This document shows positions 9,331 through 19,746 of a stretch of DNA of 64,000 nt, piece after piece. The DNA lies in assembly GCA_902573065.1 (NCBI GenBank), contig CACGHX010000002.1, positions 30,911-94,910 of the forward strand, in the 5' to 3' direction. How positions within the stretch are numbered: the stretch's first letter is position 1; every line of letters begins with the position of its first letter. The notes below the pieces were generated by a model. The model had not been told where the DNA came from. It searched no databases and saw only the letters and a program-made list of their open reading frames with translations. The stretch is from an uncultured Pelagibacteraceae bacterium (GTDB lineage Bacteria > Pseudomonadota > Alphaproteobacteria > Pelagibacterales > Pelagibacteraceae). The position numbers and the translations under genes are program-made.

Positions 9331-10488
9331 CTAAATTTTAACTTTTGCTAAAGCACCAAACTCATTTTCATAAGCCAGTCTGTAATTAGGCTGGTTCATC
9401 AATAGGTACTTCATTACTCTTTTAGCGTAAGCTTTTTGAGAAGCAACAATTTTTGCAAAGAAAGGATCTTTCTTAACAAAGTCACCTATAACTTTGTCCC
9501 ATCCTTTTAATTGTTGAGCTAAGATCTCATCTGAAGTTTGATAAACATTTACTTTATGTTGATTCATCAACTTAGATAAGTCAGCTGAGTATCTCACTAA
9601 CGCTTTAAAGTAGTTGTCTGTATTCGCAGCGTACGCAGCATTTTTTAGAATAGCCTGATGTTGTGGACTTAATCCATTAAATGTCTTCGTGTTCACAGGA
9701 ATTTCAAACATCTCTTGAGATTGGTGGAAGCTACCTAAGTGATAATACTTAGATACGTCTTGCATACCAAACTGTGAGTCTGATGTTGGGTTGTTAAACT
9801 CCGCAGCTTCGATCAAACCAGTTTTCATAGCTGGCTGAATTTCTCCACCTGGAAGTTGTCTTACAACCATTCCCATAGCTGTTAATACGTTAGTCGCTAG
9901 ACCAACTGTTCTATATTTCATACCTTTAACATCAGACACTTTAGTTACGTTCTTTTTGAACCAACCAAATGGCTGTGCTGGCATTGGCATATGGAAAAGA
10001 CCAACATAGTTGAAGCCAACTTTAGAAAGAGTTTCTTCATAAAGTTTTCTTCCTCCACCGTACTCAATCCATCCCATTACTTCTTGAGATGACATTCCGT
10101 ACGAAGGTCCTGTTCCAAACAATGATGCTGCTGGATTTTTTCCGTACCAGTATGCAGTTACCCAGTGTCCCATATCTAGAACTCCTGAACTTACCGCTTG
10201 ACCGATTTCAGATGTTTTAACAACAGCGCCAACTGGTTGAAGATCAATCTTCAATTCTCCATTTGACATGTCGCCTACCATTTTTGCAAAGTCGCCAGCC
10301 ATTTCGAAGAATATATTAGCTCCAGAAGGCCAAGCTGCTTGCATCTTTAAAGTTTTAGGAGCACCAAATGCTACATTCGGCATTGCAATAGTTGCTGCCG
10401 CTGCTGCACCAGTTGCTGCTGCTGCTTTAAAGAACTTACGTCTTGAAGGAGTTTTTACTCTCTTCAACGTTTTTTCTTTTTTAGACAT
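9331..10488 (-). CDS. TRAP transporter substrate-binding protein (DctP family) with Tat-type signal
   Basis: N-terminus TPSRRKFFKAAAATGAAAAATIAMPNVAFG (twin-Arg), TRAP SBP-like mature domain. Confidence 0.92.
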   Translation of the reverse strand: MSKKEKTLKRVKTPSRRKFFKAAAATGAAAAATIAMPNVAFGAPKTLKMQAAWPSGANIFFEMAGDFAKMVGDMSNGELKIDLQPVGAVVKTSEIGQAVSSGVLDMGHWVTAYWYGKNPAASLFGTGPSYGMSSQEVMGWIEYGGGRKLYEETLSKVGFNYVGLFHMPMPAQPFGWFKKNVTKVSDVKGMKYRTVGLATNVLTAMGMVVRQLPGGEIQPAMKTGLIEAAEFNNPTSDSQFGMQDVSKYYHLGSFHQSQEMFEIPVNTKTFNGLSPQHQAILKNAAYAANTDNYFKALVRYSADLSKLMNQHKVNVYQTSDEILAQQLKGWDKVIGDFVKKDPFFAKIVASQKAYAKRVMKYLLMNQPNYRLAYENEFGALAKVKI

Positions 10489-10595
10489 ATTTGTCTCCCT
10501 TAGTTAATTAACTAGATGAATTATTTAAGCATAAATAGATTTCAGAGTCTCGAGCAGAATCAAAAAAGTTTATTAAGATTCAATTGTAGATTGTG

Positions 10596-11549
10596 CTAAT
10601 TAACTTTATTTTTAGCGGTTCCTGTTTCAAAGTATTCGTTGATATTATCAATCGCAAGATCTGCCATAGCAGTTCTTGTTTTTTTGGTAGCACTGCCAAG
10701 ATGAGGTAATATAAATGCGGTTGGTTGTTTTAAGTATTCAGGGTGTATTTTAGGTTCACCTTTGTAAACATCTAAACCTACAGCATATATTTTTCTACTT
10801 ACTAATGCTTGAACCATTGCATCATCATCAATCATATCTCCTCTTGCAACATTTGTTATTATTGCACCGGTTGGAAAATATTCTAAAGTTTCTTTATTAA
10901 TTATATCTTTAGTTTCTTTTGTAGCAGGACAACAAATTGACAATACATCTGAAACAGAGAACAAACTTTTGATACTTTCGTGAAAAGTAGCACCCATATC
11001 TTGGTCTTTACCTAATTTAGTTCTATTTCTGTAATGTATCTCCATTCCAAAACTTTTTGCTATTTTTGCTAAAGCTCTTCCAATTCTTCCCATGCCTAAA
11101 ATACCAAGTCTCGATCCTGTAAGTTGCTTACCAATTAAAAAATCTGCAGACCATTTCCAATTTTCTTTTTTAACCCAATTAATTCCTTCGTTAGCTCTTC
11201 TGCATGCTCCAAGAATTAATAACATGGCGATTTCGGCGGTTGCATCAGTTAAAACATCTGGTGTATTTGTGACAATAATATTCCTTTTTTTTGCTGCCTC
11301 AATATCAATATTTCCAAAACCAACAGCAAAATTTGATATTATTTTTATTGTTTCAGGAAGTTTTTTAATTGTTTCCTCATCAATTTTATCTGTAAGTGAA
11401 GATAATATACCATCGCAGCCTTTGCTTAATTCAATTAATTTTTTTTGGGAATACAACTCGTCATTTGAGTTAAAACGAGAATTAAATAATTTGGAAGCTT
11501 TGTCCTCACAAGATCTCAATAGTTTTCTAGTTACAAGAATTTTTTTCAT
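10596..11549 (-). CDS. D-isomer-specific 2-hydroxyacid dehydrogenase (glyoxylate/hydroxypyruvate reductase-like)
   Basis: LGILGMGRIGRALAK, NVARGDMIDDDAM, LPHLGSAT. Confidence 0.9.
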   Translation of the reverse strand: MKKILVTRKLLRSCEDKASKLFNSRFNSNDELYSQKKLIELSKGCDGILSSLTDKIDEETIKKLPETIKIISNFAVGFGNIDIEAAKKRNIIVTNTPDVLTDATAEIAMLLILGACRRANEGINWVKKENWKWSADFLIGKQLTGSRLGILGMGRIGRALAKIAKSFGMEIHYRNRTKLGKDQDMGATFHESIKSLFSVSDVLSICCPATKETKDIINKETLEYFPTGAIITNVARGDMIDDDAMVQALVSRKIYAVGLDVYKGEPKIHPEYLKQPTAFILPHLGSATKKTRTAMADLAIDNINEYFETGTAKNKVN

Positions 11550-11554
11550 TAAAT

Positions 11555-12928
11555 TTAATTTAGATCAAAAATTTTACCAGGATTCATAATATTATTTGGG
11601 TCAAGAGTTCGTTTAATAGATTTCATAACTGGTATATTGTCAGCATGTTCTTTTAGAAGGTATTCTTTTTTATGAAGCCCTATACCATGTTCTCCAGTAA
11701 TTGTTCCATTTAATTCCAATGTTTTTTTAATTAATAAATCACTAAACTCCCTAATTTTTTTATATGTTTCTTTTTTTTGGGGATCATAAGGTAGAACTAC
11801 ATGAAAATTTCCATCACCTAAATGACCAACCATTGGAGCTCTAAGACCAAATTTTTTTGTAACGTCTTCTGCAAATTTTACACATTCGACTATTTTAGAA
11901 ATTGGAAGACAAACATCTGTTGAGTAAACTCTACCATTTTTAATTAATGCTTTTACAGAATAATATATATCCCAACGAGCTTGCCATAATTTATTTCTTT
12001 CCTCTAAATCTTTTGCCCATTTAAAAGCACTACCTTTATTTTCTTTAGATATCTCTTCAACTACTTTGATATTCTCTTTATTTGAGGACTCTGATCCATG
12101 AAATTCAAAAAACAATGTAGGTAAAACTTTCATGTCTTTTAACTTTGAATAATTAATGCTTATGTCCATCTGTTCTTTGTTTAGCATTTCAATTCGAGCA
12201 ATTGGTACACCATACTGAATTACTTGTTGTGCAGTTTGAACAGCGTCTTCTAGGGTTGTAAAATGACATACAGCACTCATAATACTTTCTGGGATAGGTG
12301 ATAATCTTAATTGTATTTCAGTAATGATACCAAGTGTTCCCTCTGATCCAATAAATAAATTAGTTAAATTGTATCCAGCTGAAGTTTTTTTTGTTCTGCT
12401 ACCAGTATTTATTATGTCACCATTTGGTAAAACTACTGTAAGACCTGTAATCACAGTTTTCATAGTTCCGTATTTTACAGCCATTGTCCCTGAAGCTGAT
12501 GTTGAGGCCATGCCTCCTATTGCAGCGTTTGCACCAGGATCAATAGGAAAAAAAACTCCATCCTCTCTTAAATAATCATTTAATTGTTCTTTAGTAACAC
12601 AAGCTTGGACTCTACAATCAAAGTCCTCAACATTTACACTTATAATTTTATTCATTTTTTCTAATGAAATTGTAATTCCTTTATCGTTACCAACAACATT
12701 GCCCTCTAATGAAGTTCCAGTACCAAATGGAACGACTGGAACCTTGTGTTGGTCACAAAGTTTTAAAATTTTTGAAACCTCTTCATTTGTTTCTGGAAAT
12801 ACTACAGCTTTTGACAGTACTGGATCATAGGTATCTTCACCTCGGGCGTAGTTAGTTCTAGTAGATACCGAGGTAGAAAATCTACCATTAAAGATTTTTT
12901 TTAATTCTGATTGTATTTGTTCGTTCAT
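11555..12928 (-). CDS. FAD-linked oxidase, GlcD/D-lactate dehydrogenase-like
   Basis: PFGTGTSLEGNV, GSEGTLGIITE, VGHLGDGNFH, TGEHGIGLHK. Confidence 0.92.
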   Translation of the reverse strand: MNEQIQSELKKIFNGRFSTSVSTRTNYARGEDTYDPVLSKAVVFPETNEEVSKILKLCDQHKVPVVPFGTGTSLEGNVVGNDKGITISLEKMNKIISVNVEDFDCRVQACVTKEQLNDYLREDGVFFPIDPGANAAIGGMASTSASGTMAVKYGTMKTVITGLTVVLPNGDIINTGSRTKKTSAGYNLTNLFIGSEGTLGIITEIQLRLSPIPESIMSAVCHFTTLEDAVQTAQQVIQYGVPIARIEMLNKEQMDISINYSKLKDMKVLPTLFFEFHGSESSNKENIKVVEEISKENKGSAFKWAKDLEERNKLWQARWDIYYSVKALIKNGRVYSTDVCLPISKIVECVKFAEDVTKKFGLRAPMVGHLGDGNFHVVLPYDPQKKETYKKIREFSDLLIKKTLELNGTITGEHGIGLHKKEYLLKEHADNIPVMKSIKRTLDPNNIMNPGKIFDLN

Positions 12929-12974
12929 TTTTTTCTATAATGTTATTAAATTATATAGAAAAAATATAGCTTAA

Positions 12975-14138
12975 TTAACCAAGCATCTTTTTGATTTTTT
13001 CTAAAGCTTGTGAAATATTATCGCTAGAAGCTGCAAAACTAAATCTAACATAATCTTGTGCTGTTTTTCCAAATGCAGTACCAGGCACAATAGCTACCCC
13101 TGCCTCGTGCATACATTTTTTAGCAAACTCTGCACCATTCATACCTGTTCCAATTACTTTTGGAAAAGCATAAAATGCGCCTCCAGGCAAACTACATTCT
13201 ACACCCGGTAAATTATTCAAACCTTCATGAATTAATTTTCTTCTTATTGAAAATTTTCTCATCATTTCTTTAATAGAGTCGTCTGGTCCATCTAGAGCAG
13301 CGATACCTGCGAATTGAGCGGCTGCATTTACACATGAAACACTATTTATTACCAATTTATTTACATGCTCAACAAGATTTTTTGGCCAGAAACTCCAACC
13401 CAATCTCCATCCAGTCATAGAATAAGCTTTGCTCCAACCTTCAAGAACAATTAATCTTTCTCTTAATTCAGGATAATTAAAAAAGGTAGGCATTTCTTTT
13501 CCGTCAAAAATTTGTCTACTGTAAATTTCATCACTTAAAATTGTTACATGAGGATGTTTTTTTAATCCCTCAGCTAAAACATCAATATCTGATTTATCAA
13601 CAAAGCTACCAGTTGGATTATTTGGATTAATTAAAATGAGTAATTTTGTTTTTTCAGTAATCAAGGATAAAATTTTCTCAGGGTTAAATTTTAAATCTTT
13701 ATCTTCGGTTAAATCATATGGAACTGGTTTGGCTCCAGTAAAATTTATCATGGACTCATAGATTGGAAATGCAGGTGTTGGGTGAACTATTTCAACGCCT
13801 GGTTCTCCAAAACACTGAATTGCATAGCTCATGGTTGGCTTTCCACCTGGCATAATTATTATCCTCTCTGGATCGATATCTTGATTATAAAGTTTTTTGA
13901 TTTTTCTAGTTACAGCTTGTCTACATTCGAGAATTCCATTTGATAAAACGTATCCGTGATGACCATCATCCAAAGCTTTTTTTGCTGCATCTACAATATG
14001 TTTAGGAGTCTTAAAATCAGGTTGTCCTAATCCTAAATGGATCATTGGTTTTCCTTTGGCTTCAAGTTTTTTTGCCTCAGCTAAAACGCTAAAAGCAGTC
14101 TCTGTACCTAATCTATCTAAACTTTTTGCTAGTTTCAT
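12975..14138 (-). CDS. Class I/II PLP aminotransferase
   Basis: NPNNPTGSF, SDEIYSRQIF, SKAYSMTGWRLGW. Confidence 0.92.
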   Translation of the reverse strand: MKLAKSLDRLGTETAFSVLAEAKKLEAKGKPMIHLGLGQPDFKTPKHIVDAAKKALDDGHHGYVLSNGILECRQAVTRKIKKLYNQDIDPERIIIMPGGKPTMSYAIQCFGEPGVEIVHPTPAFPIYESMINFTGAKPVPYDLTEDKDLKFNPEKILSLITEKTKLLILINPNNPTGSFVDKSDIDVLAEGLKKHPHVTILSDEIYSRQIFDGKEMPTFFNYPELRERLIVLEGWSKAYSMTGWRLGWSFWPKNLVEHVNKLVINSVSCVNAAAQFAGIAALDGPDDSIKEMMRKFSIRRKLIHEGLNNLPGVECSLPGGAFYAFPKVIGTGMNGAEFAKKCMHEAGVAIVPGTAFGKTAQDYVRFSFAASSDNISQALEKIKKMLG

Positions 14139-14140
14139 AA

Positions 14141-15289
14141 TTATCTATAAGCAATATTTGTTTTTTTTAAATCCTTAATTGTTTTACACCCTAATAATAT
14201 CATGTCTCTTCTTATCTCATCATGCATTCTTTGCAACAAAGCTTCAACCCCTTTTTGACCTCCTGCTCCTAAAGCAAATAAATAACCTTTTCCAAAACTA
14301 CAAGCAGTAGCCCCTAAAGATAATGCTTTTAAAACATGAGTGCCTCTTCTTACACCTCCATCTAAAATTATCTCTAACTTACCACCAACTGCTTCTGCAA
14401 TTGCAGGTAGTTGATCAAAAGGGGATCTTGAACCATCAAGTTGTCTTCCGCCATGATTGGAGAGCATTATTGCAGATGCTCCAATTTCAACAGCACGTTT
14501 TGCATCCTCGACTGACATAACTCCCTTAATTGCAAATGGACCTCCCCATCTTTTGATACAATATTCTGCGTCTTGCCAATTCATTTTTGGATCATACTGC
14601 TCATTAATATATTCCATCACTCCTTTAGCAATACTACTTCCTTTTTTTGTAAAATGTGAAACATTTGCTAACTGAAATTTCTCATGAGTTAAATAGTTTA
14701 TCGACCACATAGGGTGCGTTGCAAAACTTAACAAACTTTTAAGAGTTAATTTTGGTGGAGTTGTAAATCCCCATCTATGATCCCTTTCCCTATTTCCAGC
14801 TACAACTGTATCAACAGTTAAGCACATAGCTTTAAATCCTGATCTTTTACAACGATCAATTAAATTATCTGTCAACCCTTTGTCTTTATGAATATAAAGT
14901 TGAAACATCTTAGGACCACCTGATACGTTTGAGATTTCCTCTATAGAGGTAGTTGCCATAGTTGACATGCTGTAAAATGTTCCAAGTTTTTCAGCGGCCC
15001 TCGCACTCGCCTTATCTCCATCATAATGATAAAGTCTCTGCATTGCGGTTGGTGATAAAAAAAGTGGCATTTTTATTTTTTCACCAAAAACCTCAGTGGT
15101 CATATCAGGCTCTCCAACACTTGTAAGTATGCTTGGAACTAAATCACATTTAGAAAAAGCTTCAGTGTTTCTTCTTAAAGTAGCTTCATCATCTGAACCA
15201 CCATCTATATAGTGAAAAATTGGAGCTGGCAGGTTTCTTTTTGCCAACTTTCTAAAATCATCGAAATTGTAACAATCTTTCAAGCTCAT
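14141..15289 (-). CDS. FMN-dependent alpha-hydroxy acid oxidase/dehydrogenase (LldD-like), copy A
   Basis: IFHYIDGGSDDE, SNHGGRQLDGSRSP, LDGGVRRGTHVLKALSLGA. Confidence 0.92.
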   Translation of the reverse strand: MSLKDCYNFDDFRKLAKRNLPAPIFHYIDGGSDDEATLRRNTEAFSKCDLVPSILTSVGEPDMTTEVFGEKIKMPLFLSPTAMQRLYHYDGDKASARAAEKLGTFYSMSTMATTSIEEISNVSGGPKMFQLYIHKDKGLTDNLIDRCKRSGFKAMCLTVDTVVAGNRERDHRWGFTTPPKLTLKSLLSFATHPMWSINYLTHEKFQLANVSHFTKKGSSIAKGVMEYINEQYDPKMNWQDAEYCIKRWGGPFAIKGVMSVEDAKRAVEIGASAIMLSNHGGRQLDGSRSPFDQLPAIAEAVGGKLEIILDGGVRRGTHVLKALSLGATACSFGKGYLFALGAGGQKGVEALLQRMHDEIRRDMILLGCKTIKDLKKTNIAYR

Positions 15290-16437
15290 TTTCGAAATCT
15301 TAAATTTTTTCTACTTAAGTCACTTATCTTAGTGCAACCCATAAGTTTCATATCTCTTTCAAGTTCAACACGATATTGATTTAAAGCTCTTTCAACTCCT
15401 TTTTGGCCAGCAGCAGCTAAAGCATAAAGATATAATCTTCCGCCCGCACAAGCTTTTGCACCCATCGATAAAGCTTTAAGCATATGAGTGCCTCTTTGAA
15501 TACCTCCCTCACAAATTACATCAACTTTATCACCAACTGCATCTACAATTTCTGCTAACTGGTCGAAAGGTGATCTAGCCCCATCAAGCTGTCTTCCGCC
15601 ATGATTAGAAACCATTATACCTGTGCATCCTATATCCACTGCACGTTTTGCATCTTCAACACTCATTACACCTTTGAGTGCAAAGTGCCCTCCCCACTTT
15701 GAACATAAGTTTTCAGCATCTTTCCAATTCATAGACTGATCCAACATAGTCGAAAAATAATTTCCAACAGATGTAGCAGTACTTGTTCCTTCTTTCACAT
15801 GATCCTGAAGATGTGGTAATTCAAATTTTCCTCGGGTGACATAATTAATTCCCCACATCGGCTTAATTGCAAAACTAATTAAGCTTGAAAGTGTGAGTTT
15901 AGGAGGGGATGTAAAACCAGTTCTAAGATCTCTTTCTCTATTTCCTCCTGTTATTGTATCAACAGTTAAAGCCATAACATCAAATTTTGCAGCCTTCACT
16001 CTTTCGACGATAGCATTATTAAGTCCTTTATCTTTATGATAATAAAACTGAAATAGCTTTGGAGTATCAATCATTGATGAAATTTCTTCTACACTTACCG
16101 TTGCGAGTGATGATACACCAAACATTGTATTAAATTTTTGTGCTGCTTTTCCAACAGCTCTCTCTCCCTGATAATGAAATAGTCTTTGTAACGCTGTTGG
16201 AGAACAATAAAATGGTAAATCTAATTTTTTTCCGAATATAGTAGTTGAGAGATCGACATTTTCAACACCTCTTAAAACATTAGGTACTAAGTCAACCTCA
16301 TTGAATGCTTCTGTATTTCTTTGGTATGTAACTTCGTCATCTGCTGCGCCATCGATATAGTGAAATATCGGTGACGGTAATTTCCTTTTTGCAAGTTTTC
16401 TGAAGTCACTAAAATTGTGGCAATCTTTTAGTCCCAT
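15286..16437 (-). CDS. FMN-dependent alpha-hydroxy acid oxidase/dehydrogenase (LldD-like), copy B
   Basis: Clear paralogue of the adjacent gene; SNHGGRQLDGARSP. Confidence 0.92.
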   Translation of the reverse strand: MGLKDCHNFSDFRKLAKRKLPSPIFHYIDGAADDEVTYQRNTEAFNEVDLVPNVLRGVENVDLSTTIFGKKLDLPFYCSPTALQRLFHYQGERAVGKAAQKFNTMFGVSSLATVSVEEISSMIDTPKLFQFYYHKDKGLNNAIVERVKAAKFDVMALTVDTITGGNRERDLRTGFTSPPKLTLSSLISFAIKPMWGINYVTRGKFELPHLQDHVKEGTSTATSVGNYFSTMLDQSMNWKDAENLCSKWGGHFALKGVMSVEDAKRAVDIGCTGIMVSNHGGRQLDGARSPFDQLAEIVDAVGDKVDVICEGGIQRGTHMLKALSMGAKACAGGRLYLYALAAAGQKGVERALNQYRVELERDMKLMGCTKISDLSRKNLRFRK

Positions 16438-16446
16438 TTTTAAATA

Positions 16447-16947
16447 TTAAAATTTTTTAAGGAAATTGAACATGTAACTATTAGCCCCAGGATTTTTATC
16501 ACCTAAACTAGCATTAGATACATGATTATAAGACATTCCAAAATTTGTGGTTTCTCCTAAATCCATTGAAAGTTGAACTTCACTTTTAAATTCTAATGGA
16601 TGGCCCAAATCTTTTCCATCACCCTGACTATAAAGACCAGGTGCAAAACTTGGAGTAAACTTAAATGGACCTAAATCATAATTTGCTTCAATACCAGTAT
16701 AAATATATGCAGCTGCGTCTTGTGTAATCATCATTCCTGTAATGGGAGATACTCTTCCTATCACAGTATCTCTATACAAATTTTCATTTTGGTGTTCGAT
16801 ACCAAATAAAGTAGAGCTTTTTTTGTTATCACTAAAATCAAAAGTACCACTATAAAAATTTATACCTGATCTTGCATCATCAGCAAAAGAATAGGTTATA
16901 CTATTTAGTGCAAGTACAGATGAAATAATAAAAGTTTTTAGTCTCAT
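16447..16947 (-). CDS. Outer-membrane acyloxyacyl hydrolase / PagL-like lipid A deacylase
   Basis: Signal peptide, beta-strand pattern, GMSYNHVSNASLGDKNPGANSYMFNF near C-terminus. Confidence 0.6.
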   Translation of the reverse strand: MRLKTFIISSVLALNSITYSFADDARSGINFYSGTFDFSDNKKSSTLFGIEHQNENLYRDTVIGRVSPITGMMITQDAAAYIYTGIEANYDLGPFKFTPSFAPGLYSQGDGKDLGHPLEFKSEVQLSMDLGETTNFGMSYNHVSNASLGDKNPGANSYMFNFLKKF

Positions 16948-16989
16948 AATATATAAAGTTACAATTTAAAAAAACCTTTGTATAGAGTT

Positions 16990-17361
16990 TTATTCTTTTG
17001 ATCTAATTTTTGGTTTTTTTAATAAAAAAAATAAAAGTATAATACCTAAAATAAATAGTAAATAAGGTAAAAACCATAGTAGATAGCTATTTTTCTTAAA
17101 TGGAGGATTTAATAATATCCAATCTCCAAACTTTTCAGATAGAAATTGATAAATTTCTTTTTCACTGTTTCCCTCTTTAATTTTATCTTTAACAACGCTC
17201 TTAATAATCAATGCAAATTCTGAATTTGAGTCCTGAACCGTCTGACCTTGACAAACTAAACACCTGAGATTTTTCAAAATTTTATTATTTAAATTTTCGT
17301 TAGCATGACTTTCTGATGTGATAAAAAAAAATAGCAGTAAGATATTAATTATAGTTTTCAT
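16990..17361 (-). CDS. ccmH: Cytochrome c maturation protein CcmH
   Basis: LRCLVCQGQTVQDSNSEFA and C-terminal TM. Confidence 0.93.
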   Translation of the reverse strand: MKTIINILLLFFFITSESHANENLNNKILKNLRCLVCQGQTVQDSNSEFALIIKSVVKDKIKEGNSEKEIYQFLSEKFGDWILLNPPFKKNSYLLWFLPYLLFILGIILLFFLLKKPKIRSKE

Positions 17362-17876
17362 TTTTTTACTAATTTTCTAATTTCATTTACGTCTTTAATA
17401 TTTAAAGGTCCAATATATTTTTTTAAGATCTTTAATTCAGAGTCAATTAAAATTGTTTCAGGTATACCATAAACTCCAAAATTGACAGAATTTTTTCCAT
17501 TTTTATCTTCAGCTAAAATATCAAAAGGATTACCATTTTCTTTAAGAAAACTTTTTGCACTTTCCACATTATCTTTAATATTTACACCAACAAGTTTGAT
17601 ATTTTTAATTTTAGATAATCTGACTAAATTTGGATGTTCTTTCCTGCAAGGGGCACACCATGAAGCCCAAAAATTTAAAATTGTGAACTCATTATTAATG
17701 AATTCTTCAGTATTAATAGTTTCATTGGATTGAAACAGGTTAATTTCTACCTGTGATATTTTTTTACCAATTAAATCTTTTGTATTATAAATCCTCTCAT
17801 TATCCAAACTAGAATAGAGAATAATAAAAAGAAAAGAAAATAAAATAGATATAATAATATAATTAATTTTTCTCAT
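17358..17876 (-). CDS. ccmG: Thiol:disulfide interchange protein CcmG/DsbE
   Basis: NFWASWCAPCRKEHP thioredoxin motif. Confidence 0.92.
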   Translation of the reverse strand: MRKINYIIISILFSFLFIILYSSLDNERIYNTKDLIGKKISQVEINLFQSNETINTEEFINNEFTILNFWASWCAPCRKEHPNLVRLSKIKNIKLVGVNIKDNVESAKSFLKENGNPFDILAEDKNGKNSVNFGVYGIPETILIDSELKILKKYIGPLNIKDVNEIRKLVKK

Positions 17877-19746
17877 TTTTATTTCTACTTAAGAAATTGA
17901 GTAAACCACCTAAAGATAATAGTAAAACAGAGAACCAAATAAAATTCATAAAAGGCTTTACTTGGAATTTAATATTAAAAACATCGGTTTCAGATATATT
18001 GCTCATAGTTAAATATGTATCGGAGAATAAATTAGATTCTATAGAGGCTTCATAAGTAATTGTAATGGGCTTGTCGTAAACTCTAATTTCAGGTTTAAGT
18101 TCTTTTGTTATAGAAGTTTTTTTATCTGAAATATTAAAATACCCAACTATTGATTTATAATTTTTGATAGATTTTTCTTCTAAATTTTCAAATTTAATTA
18201 TGTACTGATCTGTTTTCTTTATCTCACCTAATTTTAAATTGAAATTATTTTCTTGAGAAAATATATGATTTATATAAATGAAGAATATTAGTAATCCAAA
18301 ACCTAAATGGGATATTATTCTTGAAATATTTATATTTTTTTTTTTAAAACTTTCGTAAAAATCAAAAAGTGTTTGTATAATTAAATAGATAGAGAAGAAT
18401 AATATTAAATTTAATAAAAAACTACTCTCTTTTATTAGTAAAAAAGTAATTAAAAATAATATTACTGATAAAACTAAAACTAAATCAAAGAAAGATTTTG
18501 TTTCATGAGATATCCATTTGTAATTTGGTCCCGATGTCATCAAAAACAAAAGAGGTATTAAAAAAGGTGCTAAAACTAGATTATAATAAGGAGGACCAAC
18601 TGATATCTTTGATCCAGTAATTGTATCGAGAAATACAGGATAAAGTGTACCAATTAAAACAACACCTAAAAAAAATATCATAAACCAGTTATTTGCAATA
18701 ATAAAAGTTTCTTTTGAAAATATTGTGTATTTTTTACTTTCATTTGGAGCGAATTTAAAAAAAATATATATTGAGAAAAACACCATGATTATTAAGAAAC
18801 TTAAAATAAAAAGACCTCTTGATGGATCACTCGCAAAAGTATGAACAGAGTTAAGTATACCTGATCTTACCAAAAATGTTCCTGTCACGCTCATGGTAAA
18901 AGTTAAAATGCTAAGCACTATTACCCAAGAGTAAAGCCCTATTCTTCTTTCTAAAACTAATATTGAGTGAAGGAGTGCTGTCATTACAAACCATGGCATC
19001 AAAGATGAATTTTCCACTGGATCCCAAAACCAATATCCCCCCCATCCTAATTCATAGTACGCCCATATAGAACCAACCAGTATTCCAACGGTTTGAAAGA
19101 ACCAAGACACTAGAACCCAGGGTTTAATGGATATTGCTAATGATTGTGAGTCAATTTTTGAAATCAAAGCTGCAAGAGCTGCTGAAAAATAAATAGAGGA
19201 ACCAACAAAACCTACGTAAAGTAAGGGTGGGTGTATTGCTAAAGCTGGATCTTGTAAAATAGGATTTAAACCCAAACCTTCTAATGGAATTGGAAATAAT
19301 TTGGAAAATGGATTTGAATTACTTAATAAAAAAATAAGAAAAATAATAACTAATATGTTTTGGAATAACAAAGTCAGAATTTTGAAGTCCTTATCTTTAT
19401 TTTTGTTGATAAACAAAAATAGAGAAGAAAATAAAACTAAAATATTAATCCACAATAGTAAACTTCCCTCGTGATTTCCCCATGTTCCAGATATTTTATA
19501 AAATAAAGGTTTGTTAGTATGTGAATTTTCATAAACATTTGCTAACGAGAAATCTGAAAGAACATAAGCTAGCAAAAGTATTATAAAACTTGAAGCAGTA
19601 AAAAATAATTGAAGTAAAGAAATTTTATAAATTTTTCCTGGTATTGAATTATTATTTGTTCTAAATTCCTTGAAAGAAAAAAAAACTAATAAAAAACTAA
19701 TTAATAATGCTACAATTATTAATGTATTACCTAAATTACTTAGCAT
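17863..19746 (-). CDS. ccmF: Heme lyase CcmF
   Basis: WGNHEGSLLLW, WGGYWFWDPVENSSLMPW. Confidence 0.96.
   Translation of the reverse strand: MLSNLGNTLIIVALLISFLLVFFSFKEFRTNNNSIPGKIYKISLLQLFFTASSFIILLLAYVLSDFSLANVYENSHTNKPLFYKISGTWGNHEGSLLLWINILVLFSSLFLFINKNKDKDFKILTLLFQNILVIIFLIFLLSNSNPFSKLFPIPLEGLGLNPILQDPALAIHPPLLYVGFVGSSIYFSAALAALISKIDSQSLAISIKPWVLVSWFFQTVGILVGSIWAYYELGWGGYWFWDPVENSSLMPWFVMTALLHSILVLERRIGLYSWVIVLSILTFTMSVTGTFLVRSGILNSVHTFASDPSRGLFILSFLIIMVFFSIYIFFKFAPNESKKYTIFSKETFIIANNWFMIFFLGVVLIGTLYPVFLDTITGSKISVGPPYYNLVLAPFLIPLLFLMTSGPNYKWISHETKSFFDLVLVLSVILFLITFLLIKESSFLLNLILFFSIYLIIQTLFDFYESFKKKNINISRIISHLGFGLLIFFIYINHIFSQENNFNLKLGEIKKTDQYIIKFENLEEKSIKNYKSIVGYFNISDKKTSITKELKPEIRVYDKPITITYEASIESNLFSDTYLTMSNISETDVFNIKFQVKPFMNFIWFSVLLLSLGGLLNFLSRNKNEKN

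Noticed and set aside
11092-11589. 165-aa + strand ORF
   Set aside because: Antisense to the D-2-hydroxyacid dehydrogenase, no recognisable domain.
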